Positions 18,201 through 25,680 of a DNA stretch of 64,000 nucleotides are shown here, piece by piece. Source of the DNA: Olsenella sp. kh2p3 (lineage in GTDB: Bacteria > Actinomycetota > Coriobacteriia > Coriobacteriales > Atopobiaceae); contig FPKD01000006.1 of NCBI GenBank assembly GCA_900119625.1, forward strand, positions 62,001 through 126,000, given 5' to 3'. Positions within the stretch are counted from its first letter, which is position 1. Every line of letters starts with the position of its first letter. The translations under genes were made by a program, and so were the position numbers. Below the pieces are notes generated by a model. It was not told where the DNA came from. It worked only from the letters and a program-made list of their open reading frames with translations, and ran no database searches.

Positions 18201-18625
18201 TCCTCGACCAGGTGGCGCCCACGCGAGACGAGCTCGCCGCACTCTACCGTGCGTTGCGCGGGGTCTCCAAGAGTGCTGCCAGCGTGGGTCAGGCGTCCTT
18301 CTCCGCGCAGGATTCTCGGCTTGCGGCCATGGCCGCAGTTAAGGGGCGGCCGCTTTCCGAGGGCGCTGTTGCCTGCGGCATCCAGGTCTTCTCCGAACTG
18401 GGCCTGCTCTCGCTTGCGGGCTTTGGCGACGCGCGTCTCATCACCATGGCGAGAAACCCCGGCCACGTTGACCTTGAGGCCTCCGCCCGCTACCTCGAGG
18501 GCATTCGCGAGCGCGAGGCGTGCGGCGAGTTTGGCGAATGGGTACTCTCATGTACTGAGGAAGAGTTGCTCTCTGCGATAAACAGGCCCATTGCGCCCGA
18601 TTTTGGCGTTCGCGTGGGCGAATAG
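15284..18625 (+). CDS. recJ: RecJ exonuclease fused to a RecQ-like DEAH-box helicase
   Basis: 1113 residues from a GTG with an AAGGAAGG site. Residues 1 to about 580 are RecJ: DHH-family FGDFDVDGMSS near 88, VDNGI about 150, VVTDHHEP about 175, GGHAGAVGV near 425, then an OB-like domain. A Ser/Pro/Gly linker spans about 582-635. Residues about 640-1113 are a superfamily 2 helicase: ATGRGKS near 660, VVDEAHHSS near 765, TATAS near 805, STSAFGEGVN and GRAGRDG near 947, closest in style to RecQ. RecJ degrades single-stranded DNA 5' to 3' and RecQ unwinds 3' to 5', partners in gap and break repair in separate proteins elsewhere. There is no stop or internal site between the halves. Co-directional with secDF and relA. 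Confidence 0.88.
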   Translation: MSGLLDSRRWDVLDADPRVEASLADALGVPRLVARVLAARGFTNAEEAKAFLTPSLERDWADPLVIPGMAEAADRVERAVRAGEDIAVFGDFDVDGMSSTCILALGLRELGGRARAYIPHRFGEGYGLTKAALDRVLADGKPDLIVTVDNGIAAEHEVDWLREQGIDVVVTDHHEPADLVPQGVPVTDPKLAADGPSRDLAGAGVALKLLAALGQRLGKPDVWRSYTDVAALGTLSDMMQLSPENRAIVADGIERLRRTSRPGLVALAACAGQDISEVTADSLPFSIIPRLNAAGRMGTTDVAIDLLMTSDPAQAPVLAGQLEDINRQRREIESTLTEEALAKVAATWHGGRVIVVGGEGWHEGVKGIVASRIVNRYHVPAILFTIQDGIARGSGRSVGSVDLFRAVEQCSDLLVRFGGHAGAVGVTCEASRLDEFRDRLESVLDALPAEEFESRGEVTAVVRLSELTVSSIASLEALQPFGQGNKKPLFAVRGVTMKNRSRVGADGAHLRFLATDGISCVPAIMFRVPDCARACATDSVVDLVFEAVDETWQGRTKPKLMVKDILYRDGGDEKPSGPSFVDELFAREGGGEKDSRQGGPSAAGSPEEPPSPAPASMPQDFGALTQSLVRALIGENPLLPAQREALSRLEAGRSTLCVMATGRGKSLVFHVHAARTALARHRASVFVYPLRALVADQAHHLSDELAPLGVGVAVLTGETPADERSRVYAGLSSGQVDIVLTTPEYLAIHADDLARSGRVGFLVVDEAHHSSPAGSGSRDAYRDLPRVRALLGEPTVLAVTATASPKVARDACDLCGIDSQDVIVDTAVRDNLFLDDCRGLRDRDPALVSIVAEGEKCIAYVNSRARSVTLARLLRHQVPELAPRVAFYNAGLPRADRTRVERAFRTGELSCIVSTSAFGEGVNIPNVRDVVLYDMPLGRVEFNQMSGRAGRDGSSACVHLLFGQRDLASSQHILDQVAPTRDELAALYRALRGVSKSAASVGQASFSAQDSRLAAMAAVKGRPLSEGAVACGIQVFSELGLLSLAGFGDARLITMARNPGHVDLEASARYLEGIREREACGEFGEWVLSCTEEELLSAINRPIAPDFGVRVGE

Positions 18626-18636
18626 GAGGAGGGACC

Positions 18637-21132
18637 ATGGGCGACGACGGCATGATGGCCGAGAAGGCCCAAGACGCGATGGCTGCGACGCCCGTGGAGG
18701 GGTCCACGGCATCATCTCCCGTTGTCGGGAAGCCGGCCGCCCCGGCAGTTGCCGCGCCTGTGGCTCCCGTCGCGCCTGCTCCCGTCGCGTCAGCTCCCGC
18801 GGCTTCCGCGCCTGCCAAGAAGCCCGCCATCCCGGACGCCGCGAACTTCCGCGTCCTCGAGGAGGCCGCGCGCGCCTATCTCGACGACGAGGAGTGGGCA
18901 AAGATCGACCGTGCCTACCACTTCGCGGCCGACTACCACCGCGACCAGCGCCGTCGCTCGGGCGAGCCCTACATCAACCACCCCGTCGAGGTGGCCCTCA
19001 TCCTCTGCAAGGACCTCCACATGGACGAGGACACCATCTGCGCGGCGCTTCTCCACGACACGGTGGAGGATACCCCCGCCACGCTCGCGCAGATATCGGA
19101 CCTCTTTGGCGAGACCGTGGCCGAGCTGGTGGACGGCGTCACCAAGCTCACGTCCATCAAGGTGACCTCGATGGACGAGAAGCAGGCCCTCAACCTGCGC
19201 AAGATGTTCCTCGCCATGTCGAAGGACATCCGCGTGGTCATCATCAAGCTGGCGGACCGCCTGCACAACATGCGCACCCTGGCGGCGCTGCCGCCCGACC
19301 GCCGCCTCTTCAAGGCGCGCGAGACCATGGACGTCTACGCCCCTCTCGCCGACCGCCTGGGCATCTCGTCCATCAAGTGGGAGCTTGAGGACCTGGCCTT
19401 CTTCTGGCTCGAGCCCGAGGAGTACCAGCGCGTTGCCCGCATGGTCCAGGACTCGCGCGCCCAGCGCGAGGACGACACCGAGGCCGCCATCAAGACCCTG
19501 GACGACGAGCTCAAGCGCGTCGGCCTCAAGAACTACCAGATCACCGGCCGCCCCAAGCACCTCTGGTCCATCTACCAGAAGATGACCCGCAAGGGCCGGG
19601 ACTTCTCGGACATCTACGACCTCATCGCCCTGCGCATCATCACGCAGACGGTGGGGGACTGCTACTCGGCGCTCGGCGCCGTCCACACGCTGTGGCACCC
19701 CATGCCCGGCCGCTTCAAGGACTACATCGCCACGCCCAAGGCCAACCTCTACCAGTCGCTCCACACCACGGTGGTCGGCCCCGACGGCAAGCCCATCGAG
19801 ATCCAGATCCGCACGGTCGAGATGCACGAGGCATCCGAGTACGGCGTCGCCGCGCACTGGCTCTACAAGAAGGCCGGCAACTCCCAGGGCAAGATGTCGG
19901 CCGAGGACCGTTCGATCGACTCGACGATCAACTGGATCCGCAGGAGCCTCGACTGGGCCGTCGAGGATGACATCGACGATCCGCACGAGTTCCTGAACAA
20001 CCTGCGCGTGGACCTCTTCGAGCACGAGATCTTCGTCTTCACGCCAAAGGGCGAGGTCATGAGCCTGCGCCGCGACTCCACGCCGCTCGACTTCGCCTAC
20101 GCCGTCCATACCGAGGTGGGCAACCACTGCGTGGGCGCCAAGGTCAACGGGTCGGTCGTCCCCCTCACCTACAAGCTCAACATGGGCGACCGCGTGGAGG
20201 TCCTCACCAACAAGAACGCCAAGCCCAGCCGCGACTGGATGAACATCGTGGTCACGCCCTCGGCGCGCGCCAAGATCCGCAAGTACTTCTCGGTCGAGAC
20301 GCGCGCGGACGACGCCGAGCAGGGCAGGAGCGACCTTGCCCACGAGCTGCGCCGCCGCGGCTACGGCATCTCCACGCAGCGCACCGTGAAGGCCATCGAG
20401 CGCGTGTACCCGCAGTTTGACTACCGGACGGCCGACGACCTCTTTGCCGGCATTGGCACGGGGAAGGTCTCGGCCAAGCAGGTCGCCAACCGCATCGAGG
20501 AAATCCTCGAGGAGGGCTCTCCCGAGCAGCTCGAGGCCGCGCGCAAGGAGGCCGAGCGCCAGGCAAAGCGCGAGGAGGCCATCAAGGAGAACAAGCCCCT
20601 CATGCAGTCCTACGCCATCACGCAGACTGCCAAGGGCGCCAGGCGCCGCAGCAACTGCGGCGTGGTCGTGAAGGGCGACGCGGACCTTCTCGTCCACCTC
20701 GCGCATTGCTGCAACCCCGTTGCCGGCGACGACATCGTGGGCTTCATCACGCGCGGACGCGGTGTCTCGGTGCACCGCGCCAACTGCCCCAACGTGCGCG
20801 ACCTCATGAACCACCCCGAGCGCATGATCCCCGTCGAGTGGGACACCTCCGGCGCGACCGAGTTCAGGGTCGAGATCGTAGTCGAGGCCACGGACCGCAT
20901 GGGGCTTCTCAAGGACATCACCATCGCCATCGGTGACGCGGGCGGAAACATCCTCTCCGCCGCCACGCAGACGGGCAAGCAGGGCATCGCGCGCCTGCGC
21001 TTCATCGTGGCCATCTCCGACGCGAGCCTCTTGGACGCGCTTCTCGCCAGCGTCTCGCGCGTGCCTTCGGTCTACGACGCGCGCCGCATCATGCCCGGCG
21101 AGGGCGCCAACCAGATGAAGCAGCGGGTGTAG
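18637..21132 (+). CDS. relA: Bifunctional (p)ppGpp synthetase/hydrolase
   Basis: 831 residues, about 70-100 longer than typical Rel because of an Ala/Pro-rich N-terminal extension (about residues 1-65). The hydrolase HD motif HDTVEDTP lies near 142. The synthetase region (FSDIYDLIALRII to NLYQSLHTTV) is at about 325-380, the TGS domain (FVFTPKGEV) near 465, and an ACT domain with conserved Cys-containing AHCCNPV upstream fills about 690-820. It controls stringent-response alarmone levels in the cytoplasm. An AGGAGG site precedes the ATG. It starts 12 bases after recJ and ends 3 bases before the metallo-hydrolase, so these are one transcription unit. Confidence 0.94.
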   Translation: MGDDGMMAEKAQDAMAATPVEGSTASSPVVGKPAAPAVAAPVAPVAPAPVASAPAASAPAKKPAIPDAANFRVLEEAARAYLDDEEWAKIDRAYHFAADYHRDQRRRSGEPYINHPVEVALILCKDLHMDEDTICAALLHDTVEDTPATLAQISDLFGETVAELVDGVTKLTSIKVTSMDEKQALNLRKMFLAMSKDIRVVIIKLADRLHNMRTLAALPPDRRLFKARETMDVYAPLADRLGISSIKWELEDLAFFWLEPEEYQRVARMVQDSRAQREDDTEAAIKTLDDELKRVGLKNYQITGRPKHLWSIYQKMTRKGRDFSDIYDLIALRIITQTVGDCYSALGAVHTLWHPMPGRFKDYIATPKANLYQSLHTTVVGPDGKPIEIQIRTVEMHEASEYGVAAHWLYKKAGNSQGKMSAEDRSIDSTINWIRRSLDWAVEDDIDDPHEFLNNLRVDLFEHEIFVFTPKGEVMSLRRDSTPLDFAYAVHTEVGNHCVGAKVNGSVVPLTYKLNMGDRVEVLTNKNAKPSRDWMNIVVTPSARAKIRKYFSVETRADDAEQGRSDLAHELRRRGYGISTQRTVKAIERVYPQFDYRTADDLFAGIGTGKVSAKQVANRIEEILEEGSPEQLEAARKEAERQAKREEAIKENKPLMQSYAITQTAKGARRRSNCGVVVKGDADLLVHLAHCCNPVAGDDIVGFITRGRGVSVHRANCPNVRDLMNHPERMIPVEWDTSGATEFRVEIVVEATDRMGLLKDITIAIGDAGGNILSAATQTGKQGIARLRFIVAISDASLLDALLASVSRVPSVYDARRIMPGEGANQMKQRV

Positions 21133-21134
21133 CC

Positions 21135-21812
21135 ATGAGGAGCTACTTTCGCGATGCGGGGTCCTTTGCGGCGTCAGACGCCGGCGACGTGGTGCGCGTC
21201 TTTGTCGTGGGGCCCATCCAGACCAACTGCTACGCCTACGTCTCTGCCGGCGAGGCGTTAGTCGTAGACCCCGGAGCTGCCGGTGCGCGCGTGGCAGCGG
21301 CACTTGCTGGCGAGAAGGTCGTGTGCGTGGCGGCAACCCACGGCCACGGCGACCACGTGGGCGGCGTGGCGGCGCTTGTCTCGGCGACGGGTGCGCCCTT
21401 CGCGCTTGCGGCGGCCGACGCCGAGATGGCCGAGCATGCTGGTGACCCGGCGTATTCAGGCTCCGGCATTGCCTACGATGACGATGCGCCCGAGCCTTCT
21501 CGCCTGCTTGCCGAGGGCGACGTCCTTGCGGTGGGCACAGCACGTTTCCGCGTGATGGAGACTCCCGGCCACACGCCGGGCGGCATCTGCCTGGTGGGGG
21601 AGGGCACGGCGGAAGGGATTGCCTTTGTGGGCGACACACTCTTCCCGGGGTCGTGCGGTCGCACCGACCTTGCCGGCGGCGACCCGGACGTCATGCGCCG
21701 TTCGCTTGAACGTATGGGCCGCGAGATCGCGCCACAGACGGTGCTTCTCTGCGGGCATGGTCCTGCCACTACGATGGCCGAGGAGCTGGCGAGCAACCCC
21801 TTCGTCCGCTAG
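21135..21812 (+). CDS. Metallo-beta-lactamase-fold hydrolase (glyoxalase II-like)
   Basis: 225 residues. Zinc motif THGHGDHVGG near residue 69, a second His in TPGHTPGG about 145, Asp in FVGDTLFPGS about 168 and a late CGHGP. IQTNCY near the N-terminus is typical of the small glyoxalase-II/YcbL type. Substrate unknown; thioester hydrolysis is the usual activity. It immediately follows relA, an arrangement common to many bacterial rel loci. The next 352 bp hold repeats C and A before tRNA-Leu. Confidence 0.85.
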   Translation: MRSYFRDAGSFAASDAGDVVRVFVVGPIQTNCYAYVSAGEALVVDPGAAGARVAAALAGEKVVCVAATHGHGDHVGGVAALVSATGAPFALAAADAEMAEHAGDPAYSGSGIAYDDDAPEPSRLLAEGDVLAVGTARFRVMETPGHTPGGICLVGEGTAEGIAFVGDTLFPGSCGRTDLAGGDPDVMRRSLERMGREIAPQTVLLCGHGPATTMAEELASNPFVR

Positions 21813-21830
21813 TGCGTCATGCAACTTTTT

Positions 21831-21930
21831 TGCCGGGCAACGGGATTCCATTGCCCGGCAACTCAATCCCGCCCCGGGATTCCATTGCCCGGCAACTCAA
21901 TCCCGCCCCGTGAATGGCGCGGGATTCCGC
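21831..21930. repeat. GCCGGGCAA hairpin repeat, family C, with 34-bp tandem duplication
   Basis: TGCCGGGCAA pairs with TTGCCCGGCA around GGGATTCC. A 34-bp unit beginning GGGATTCCATTGCCCGG starts at 21842 and again at 21876. A related copy lies at 23806-23868. Noncoding. Confidence 0.75.
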
Positions 21931-21940
21931 TATTTAGGAA

Positions 21941-22044
21941 AAATCCGAACGTTTAGATGGGGTTAACCGTTCGGAATCCGCGGAACAGTACGGAAGACGC
22001 GGTATTTCGCCGGTTAGACCGGCTTAACCGTTCGGAATCCGCGC
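21941..22044. repeat. Interspersed palindromic repeat, family A, copy 2
   Basis: Two palindromes: CCGAACGTTTAG paired with TTAACCGTTCGG, then CGGTTAGACC with GGCTTAACCG, each followed by GGAATCCGCG. Near-identical cores occur at 56137-56265, degenerate ones at 5225-5317. Confidence 0.8.
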
Positions 22045-22136
22045 CTACTCGTCGAGCCAGGTCGCCAAATTACCGGGGTTACTGGGTCACGGTTCTCTCG
22101 CCCCTTCCGCAAGACGCCAACCACCCCCGCTGCATC

Positions 22137-22145
22137 TGGTATAGT
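22137..22145 (+). promoter_or_regulatory. Extended -10 promoter of tRNA-Leu
   Basis: TG-G-TATAGT lies about 20 bases before the mature 5' end of the tRNA. No convincing -35 is seen; the same TGnTATAGT shape occurs before rho and rpmF. Confidence 0.5.
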
Positions 22146-22164
22146 TCTCTGGTGCGTACGGTGC

Positions 22165-22250
22165 GCCCGAGTGGCGGAATGGCAGACGCGGAGGTCTCAA
22201 AAACCTCTGAGGGAAACCTCGTGTGGGTTCGACCCCCACCTCGGGCACCA
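22165..22250 (+). tRNA. tRNA-Leu (anticodon CAA)
   Basis: 86 nt with encoded CCA. The acceptor GCCCGAG pairs with CTCGGGC. The anticodon arm is GAGGT-CTCAAAA-ACCTC, giving anticodon CAA for UUG codons. A long variable arm (TGAGGGAAACCTCG) marks a class II tRNA. The T arm GTGGG-TTCGACC-CCCAC is intact. Confidence 0.95.
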
Positions 22251-22325
22251 GTTGCTCTCAGCGCTTCTCGGCGACGGGCAGTGGCGTGTTGTCTCGGTGG
22301 AGACGCACGTCTCGCAAATTGGTAG

Positions 22326-22354
22326 TTGCGTCAGCCGGAATGCTGCGGTACTAT
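22326..22354 (+). promoter_or_regulatory. Promoter of infC-rpmI-rplT operon
   Basis: TTGCGT (-35) and TACTAT (-10) separated by exactly 17 bp, predicting a transcript start near 22361 and a leader of about 190 nt before infC. Confidence 0.6.
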
Positions 22355-22428
22355 CGCACCTGCGTGAACATGCTAAGCGGGGCTTCTCGCCCCCACCTGA
22401 ACGGCGCCCACGCGGCAGCTGTCTGGTC

Positions 22429-22506
22429 AGACAAAGATTTCTCACCACCCAGGCATGGGTGGCCCTTGTCTCCCGACGGCTGTGTGTCATCGGGGGTTAT
22501 TTTTTG
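22429..22506 (+). promoter_or_regulatory. Attenuator-like leader of infC operon
   Basis: An upstream fold (AGACAA at 22429 with TTGTCT at 22466, enclosing CCACCCA/TGGGTGG) overlaps the left arm of a terminator-like hairpin (CTCCCGA / TCGGGGG, 22470-22496) that runs into TTATTTTTT. The two folds share bases, as in transcription attenuators. Autogenous control by L20 or IF-3 is known for this operon in other bacteria; which signal acts here is inferred only. Confidence 0.5.
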
Positions 22507-22548
22507 TTCGCGGCGCTAGGCGCCGCAGAGAGAGGAAGGTGTAGAGAG

Positions 22549-23121
22549 ATAGCCAGGAACGATGGTCCTCGCGTCAACGGGGAAATCACCTCACGCACGT
22601 GCCGTCTCATTGGCGTCGATGGCTCGCAGCTGGGCCTGTTTGGCGTGCGTGACGCCCTGCGCATTGCACAGGAGCAGGGGCTTGACCTCGTGGAGATCGC
22701 GCCCAACGCGAACCCTCCGGTATGCAAGGTGCTCGACTACAGCAAGTACAAGTACGAGCAGGATCGCAAGGCCAAGGCTGCGCGCAAGAACCAGGCGCGC
22801 GTCGAGGTCAAGGAGATGAAGTTCCGTCCCAAGATTGACGTGGGCGATTACGAGACCAAGAAGGCCCACGTGATGCGCTTCCTCAAGAAGGGTGCCAAGG
22901 TCAAGATCACGATCATGTTCCGCGGTCGTGAGATGGCCCACCCCGAGCAGGGACGCATCGTGCTCGACCGTCTTGCCGAGGATCTCAAGCCTTGGGCCAC
23001 CGTCGAGCAGCAGCCCCTCATGGAGGGTCGCAACATGCACATGCTCATCGCCCCCATCAAGGGCGCGTTCGATGTGACGCCCGAGGGCGACGAAGACACG
23101 AGCGAGAAGAAGGAGAAGTAA
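22549..23121 (+). CDS. infC: Translation initiation factor IF-3 (apparent AUA start)
   Basis: 190 residues. The protein is standard IF-3 from [10 protein letters not shown] to the C-terminal acidic/Lys-rich tail: [11 protein letters not shown] about 45, [14 protein letters not shown] about 58, and the C-domain IMFRGRE about 120. No ATG, GTG or TTG stands in frame at the expected place. ATA at 22549 follows an AGGAAGG site by about nine bases, giving I/M-A-R-N-D-G-P. Non-canonical start codons on infC are known from other bacteria, where IF-3 discriminates against them and so limits its own synthesis. First gene of infC-rpmI-rplT; the upstream leader looks attenuated. Confidence 0.9.
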   Translation: MARNDGPRVNGEITSRTCRLIGVDGSQLGLFGVRDALRIAQEQGLDLVEIAPNANPPVCKVLDYSKYKYEQDRKAKAARKNQARVEVKEMKFRPKIDVGDYETKKAHVMRFLKKGAKVKITIMFRGREMAHPEQGRIVLDRLAEDLKPWATVEQQPLMEGRNMHMLIAPIKGAFDVTPEGDEDTSEKKEK

Positions 23122-23122
23122 C

Positions 23123-23320
23123 ATGCCCAAGATGAAGACGCACAAGGGTACGGCAAAGCGCTTCCGTCGCACCGGTACCGGCAAGATCATGCGCGCCAAG
23201 GCCTTCAAGAGCCACATCCTGTCCAAGAAGTCCCAGAAGCGCATCCGCAACTTCCGCAAGGAGGCCGAGCTCGCCCCCAGCGACGTCAAGGTTGTCTCCC
23301 AGCGCATGGGTTCCAAGTAG
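23123..23320 (+). CDS. rpmI: 50S ribosomal protein L35
   Basis: 65 residues, full length, very basic. Begins [15 protein letters not shown], the L35 signature. It follows infC with one base between stop and ATG and precedes rplT, the standard operon order. The ribosome binding site (GAGAAGGAG) lies inside the end of infC. Confidence 0.97.
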   Translation: MPKMKTHKGTAKRFRRTGTGKIMRAKAFKSHILSKKSQKRIRNFRKEAELAPSDVKVVSQRMGSK

Positions 23321-23366
23321 GCGCTTCGCGCGTCCCGATTTTCCCTCAACGAGGAGTTGATTAGAT

Positions 23367-23732
23367 ATGTCTCGAGTCAAGCGCGCAGTCGCCGGCCGCA
23401 AGAAGCGTCAGACCCTGGTCGAGCGTACCAAGGGCTATTACGGAACTTCCTCCCGCACCTTCCGTGGCATGAAGGAGCAGGCCCAGCACTCCGGCCAGTA
23501 CCAGTACCGTGATCGTCGCAACAAGAAGCGCGACTTCCGCAGCCTGTGGATTCAGCGCATCAACGCTGCCGCCCGCATGAACGACCTCTCCTACAGCACC
23601 TTCATGCACGGCCTCAAGCTTGCCGGCGTCGAGCTGGACCGCAAGGTCCTCGCCGAGATCGCCTACAGCGACGAGAAGGCCTTCGCCGACCTTGCTGGCG
23701 TTGCCAAGAAGGCCCTTGCTGACGCTGAGTAG
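23367..23732 (+). CDS. rplT: 50S ribosomal protein L20
   Basis: 121 residues, normal length. Begins [15 protein letters not shown], with [26 protein letters not shown] and the C-terminal [12 protein letters not shown] region. L20 binds 23S rRNA early in assembly and often represses its own operon, which fits the leader upstream of infC. An ACGAGGAGTTGA site precedes the ATG, and a terminator follows. Confidence 0.97.
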   Translation: MSRVKRAVAGRKKRQTLVERTKGYYGTSSRTFRGMKEQAQHSGQYQYRDRRNKKRDFRSLWIQRINAAARMNDLSYSTFMHGLKLAGVELDRKVLAEIAYSDEKAFADLAGVAKKALADAE

Positions 23733-23767
23733 CGCGCGACAATCTGGGCTGTAGCTTTGCCTTTCCG

Positions 23768-23799
23768 GCGGCATCGGGATTTCCCGGTGCCGCTTTTTT
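23768..23799 (+). terminator. Intrinsic terminator of infC operon
   Basis: GCGGCATCGGG pairs with CCCGGTGCCGC (one G-T pair) around a short loop, followed by six T. Confidence 0.9.
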
Positions 23800-23805
23800 C
23801 GTGGG

Positions 23806-23868
23806 TGGGATTTTCTTTCCGGGCAGTGGGATTCCGTTGCCCGGTAAATGAATCCCGTTCCGGGCATG
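23806..23868. repeat. GCCGGGCAA-type hairpin repeat, family C, copy 2
   Basis: CCGGGCAGTGGGATTCC, GTTGCCCGG and GAATCCCGTTCCGGGCA repeat the 21831-21930 unit with changes. The following stretch to 23971 holds an ACACATTCG / CGAATGTGT pair and no gene. Confidence 0.65.
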
Positions 23869-23971
23869 GCGAGAACGATGCAACACATTCGTCGTTCGAA
23901 CGTGTTGCGGCCTGCGCGGGTCACAGGTTCGGGTCCGAATGTGTAGCGGCGGTCATCCTAGCCACCGGGGC

Positions 23972-25213
23972 CTACTGGTGCTTCTCGCCCCTGTCCTTGC
24001 TCTCCGTTCGGATGCCGAGAAGCTCCTCTCGCCTCTCTTCGCGGCGCTCGCGGGCCTTCTCGGACTCCTCGGCAAAGGCGGGGTCATCTGGCCCCACGAG
24101 CTCGTCGTCACCCGTGCGAGGATCCTTGTGGTGGCGCAGGACGGGTTCGAAGAGGTGCAAGTGGTTTGCAAAGGCCCCAGAAGCCACCAGCAGCACCAGG
24201 AAGATGCAGATTCGCGGAATCGTGGTCACCTGCGTCATGACAAGCGCGCCGGCGCAGAGGAGCGCAGTCCAGGCATACACCACGAGAACGGCTTGCTTCT
24301 GGTCAAAGCCCTCTGCAAGTAGGCGGTGATGAATGTGCCCACGGTCCGCCCTGCCCACGCTCACGTGCGCGCGGGTACGCCTGACAATGGCGGAGAACGT
24401 GTCAATGATGGGGATTCCCGCAATAACCAGCGGCACGATGATTGTGGTGAGGCCTGCGATTCTCGTCACCGAGAGAAGCGAGATGGTGCCCAGCGCAAAC
24501 CCCAGCGTGAGCGAGCCGGAGTCTCCCATGAAGATGCTTGCCGGATGGAAGTTGTAGTGGAGAAAGCCAAGCGTGGACCCGGCGATGGCGCAAGCGAGTG
24601 CCGCGGCGTCCAGGCGACCTGCCCAGATCGAGAGTACGAACATGGTTACGCTGGCGATGCACGAGATTCCCGCGGCAAGCCCGTCTAAGCCGTCAATGAG
24701 ATTGATGATATTTACGTAGGCAACCAGGTAGATGATGGTCACGGGGTAGGTGAGCCAGCCAAGCTCAATAAACTCGCCGGGCGCAAAGGGGTTGGCAATA
24801 ACGCCGATGACCAGGCCGCCCATCGCCGCTACTGTGGCGGCAAGCACCTGCCCAAGGAGCTTTGCACGAGGAGTGAGGGTGAATTTGTCGTCAAGCATGC
24901 CGGTTGTGAAGATGATGACAAACGCAAGGACCAGCATCCAGTAGTTAACGGTGAGACGCGGAGACGGCACGAGAACAACCGGCCAGCCAAAGTAAGTCGT
25001 GCCAATGTACTGCACCACAAACGCAGCCACGATGCCCGCAAAAATAGCAATGCCGCCCATGCGTGGTATGGGAGTCTTGTTTACCCGTCGCTTGTTGGGG
25101 TAGTCGACTGCCCCAACGCGGATGGCAAACTTTCTGGCGAGGGGTGTGACGGCGAGCGCACAGGCGAGAGAAGCGGCGAACAGGCAGAGAAACGACAGCC
25201 AGTATCTGGGCAC
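23972..25213 (-). CDS. Undecaprenyl-phosphate GlcNAc-1-phosphate transferase, WecA/TagO type
   Basis: 413 residues from a GTG with AGGAGG eight bases upstream. About eleven membrane helices. Cytoplasmic-loop motifs of the MraY/WecA family: DYPNKRRVNKTPIPRMGG near 38, DDKFTLTPRAKL about 105, NLIDGLDGLAAG about 170, MGDSGSLTLGF about 230 and HIHHRLLAEGF about 290. The HIHHRL motif favours WecA/TagO over MraY. The enzyme starts wall teichoic acid, capsule or O-antigen-like glycans on undecaprenyl phosphate. A charged cytoplasmic tail of about 60 residues is unusual in length. Single gene. Confidence 0.87.
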   Translation of the reverse strand: MPRYWLSFLCLFAASLACALAVTPLARKFAIRVGAVDYPNKRRVNKTPIPRMGGIAIFAGIVAAFVVQYIGTTYFGWPVVLVPSPRLTVNYWMLVLAFVIIFTTGMLDDKFTLTPRAKLLGQVLAATVAAMGGLVIGVIANPFAPGEFIELGWLTYPVTIIYLVAYVNIINLIDGLDGLAAGISCIASVTMFVLSIWAGRLDAAALACAIAGSTLGFLHYNFHPASIFMGDSGSLTLGFALGTISLLSVTRIAGLTTIIVPLVIAGIPIIDTFSAIVRRTRAHVSVGRADRGHIHHRLLAEGFDQKQAVLVVYAWTALLCAGALVMTQVTTIPRICIFLVLLVASGAFANHLHLFEPVLRHHKDPRTGDDELVGPDDPAFAEESEKARERREERREELLGIRTESKDRGEKHQ

Positions 25214-25376
25214 CGTTTGACACCTCCTCTTGCTCGCCGTCTTTTCCTAGCGAGACATAATACACAGAAACGTGGGAAAACGTGCTGCTTAGCAGCAGCG
25301 ATGGGGGAGAGGTATGGAGTAGCATGGCCGTTTAGCTGCGGTTCATTTGAGCCGTTATTGCATGATGCGCAAAAAG

Positions 25377-25620
25377 TGCCCACACATCCATTGTGCGGGC
25401 ACCGCTCGCCATGTCAAGACTGGCATCTGGGCGCGCGTTCGCCTACATTGGTCTTGTCGTCCCCCTGCGGTGCAAACTGGGTGAACCGACAAGCGTTACA
25501 AGGGAGTCCGACATCTCGTCCTGGAAGGGGATCCTCCGTTGTTGAGGAAGCCGGAACGGGCGATGAGGACACCCACCTTATGAAGGTGGGTTCATAATCG
25601 TATCCGCAGGGGGCGGCTTT
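25377..25620 (+). ncRNA. Candidate structured noncoding RNA (6S-like or unknown)
   Basis: A gene-free stretch with several stems: GTGCCC/GGGCAC (25377-25404), AAGAC/GTCTT, CTTGTCG/CGACAAG (25453-25493), TCCTC/GAGGA near 25545, and CCCACCTT/AAGGTGGG (25572-25590). The 3' part, GGACACCCACC then GGTGGGTTCATAAT, resembles the 3' side of 6S RNA as I remember it. A short CCGC/GGCGG hairpin and TTTTT end the region. Family assignment is weak and the ends are approximate. The rest of the 884-bp gap is the hairpin array and tRNA promoter. Confidence 0.42.
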
Positions 25621-25680
25621 TTCTGTTTACAGGCGGCTCGTGACGGGCGATTGCCGCAGTCCGGGCGGAGAAAAGTGCTG

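Noticed and set aside
18790-21639. 949-residue open frame on the minus strand
   Set aside because: It is antisense to relA and the metallo-hydrolase, has biased low-complexity composition, and follows from the high GC third codon positions of relA.
21824-21860. TTTTTT next to the family C hairpin as a terminator of the relA unit
   Set aside because: The T run comes before the hairpin on the plus strand, and only A's follow it on the minus strand; the order is wrong.
25217-25597. 126-residue plus-strand open frame over the candidate RNA
   Set aside because: No ribosome site, unusual composition, it spans several RNA-like stems and resembles no protein family.
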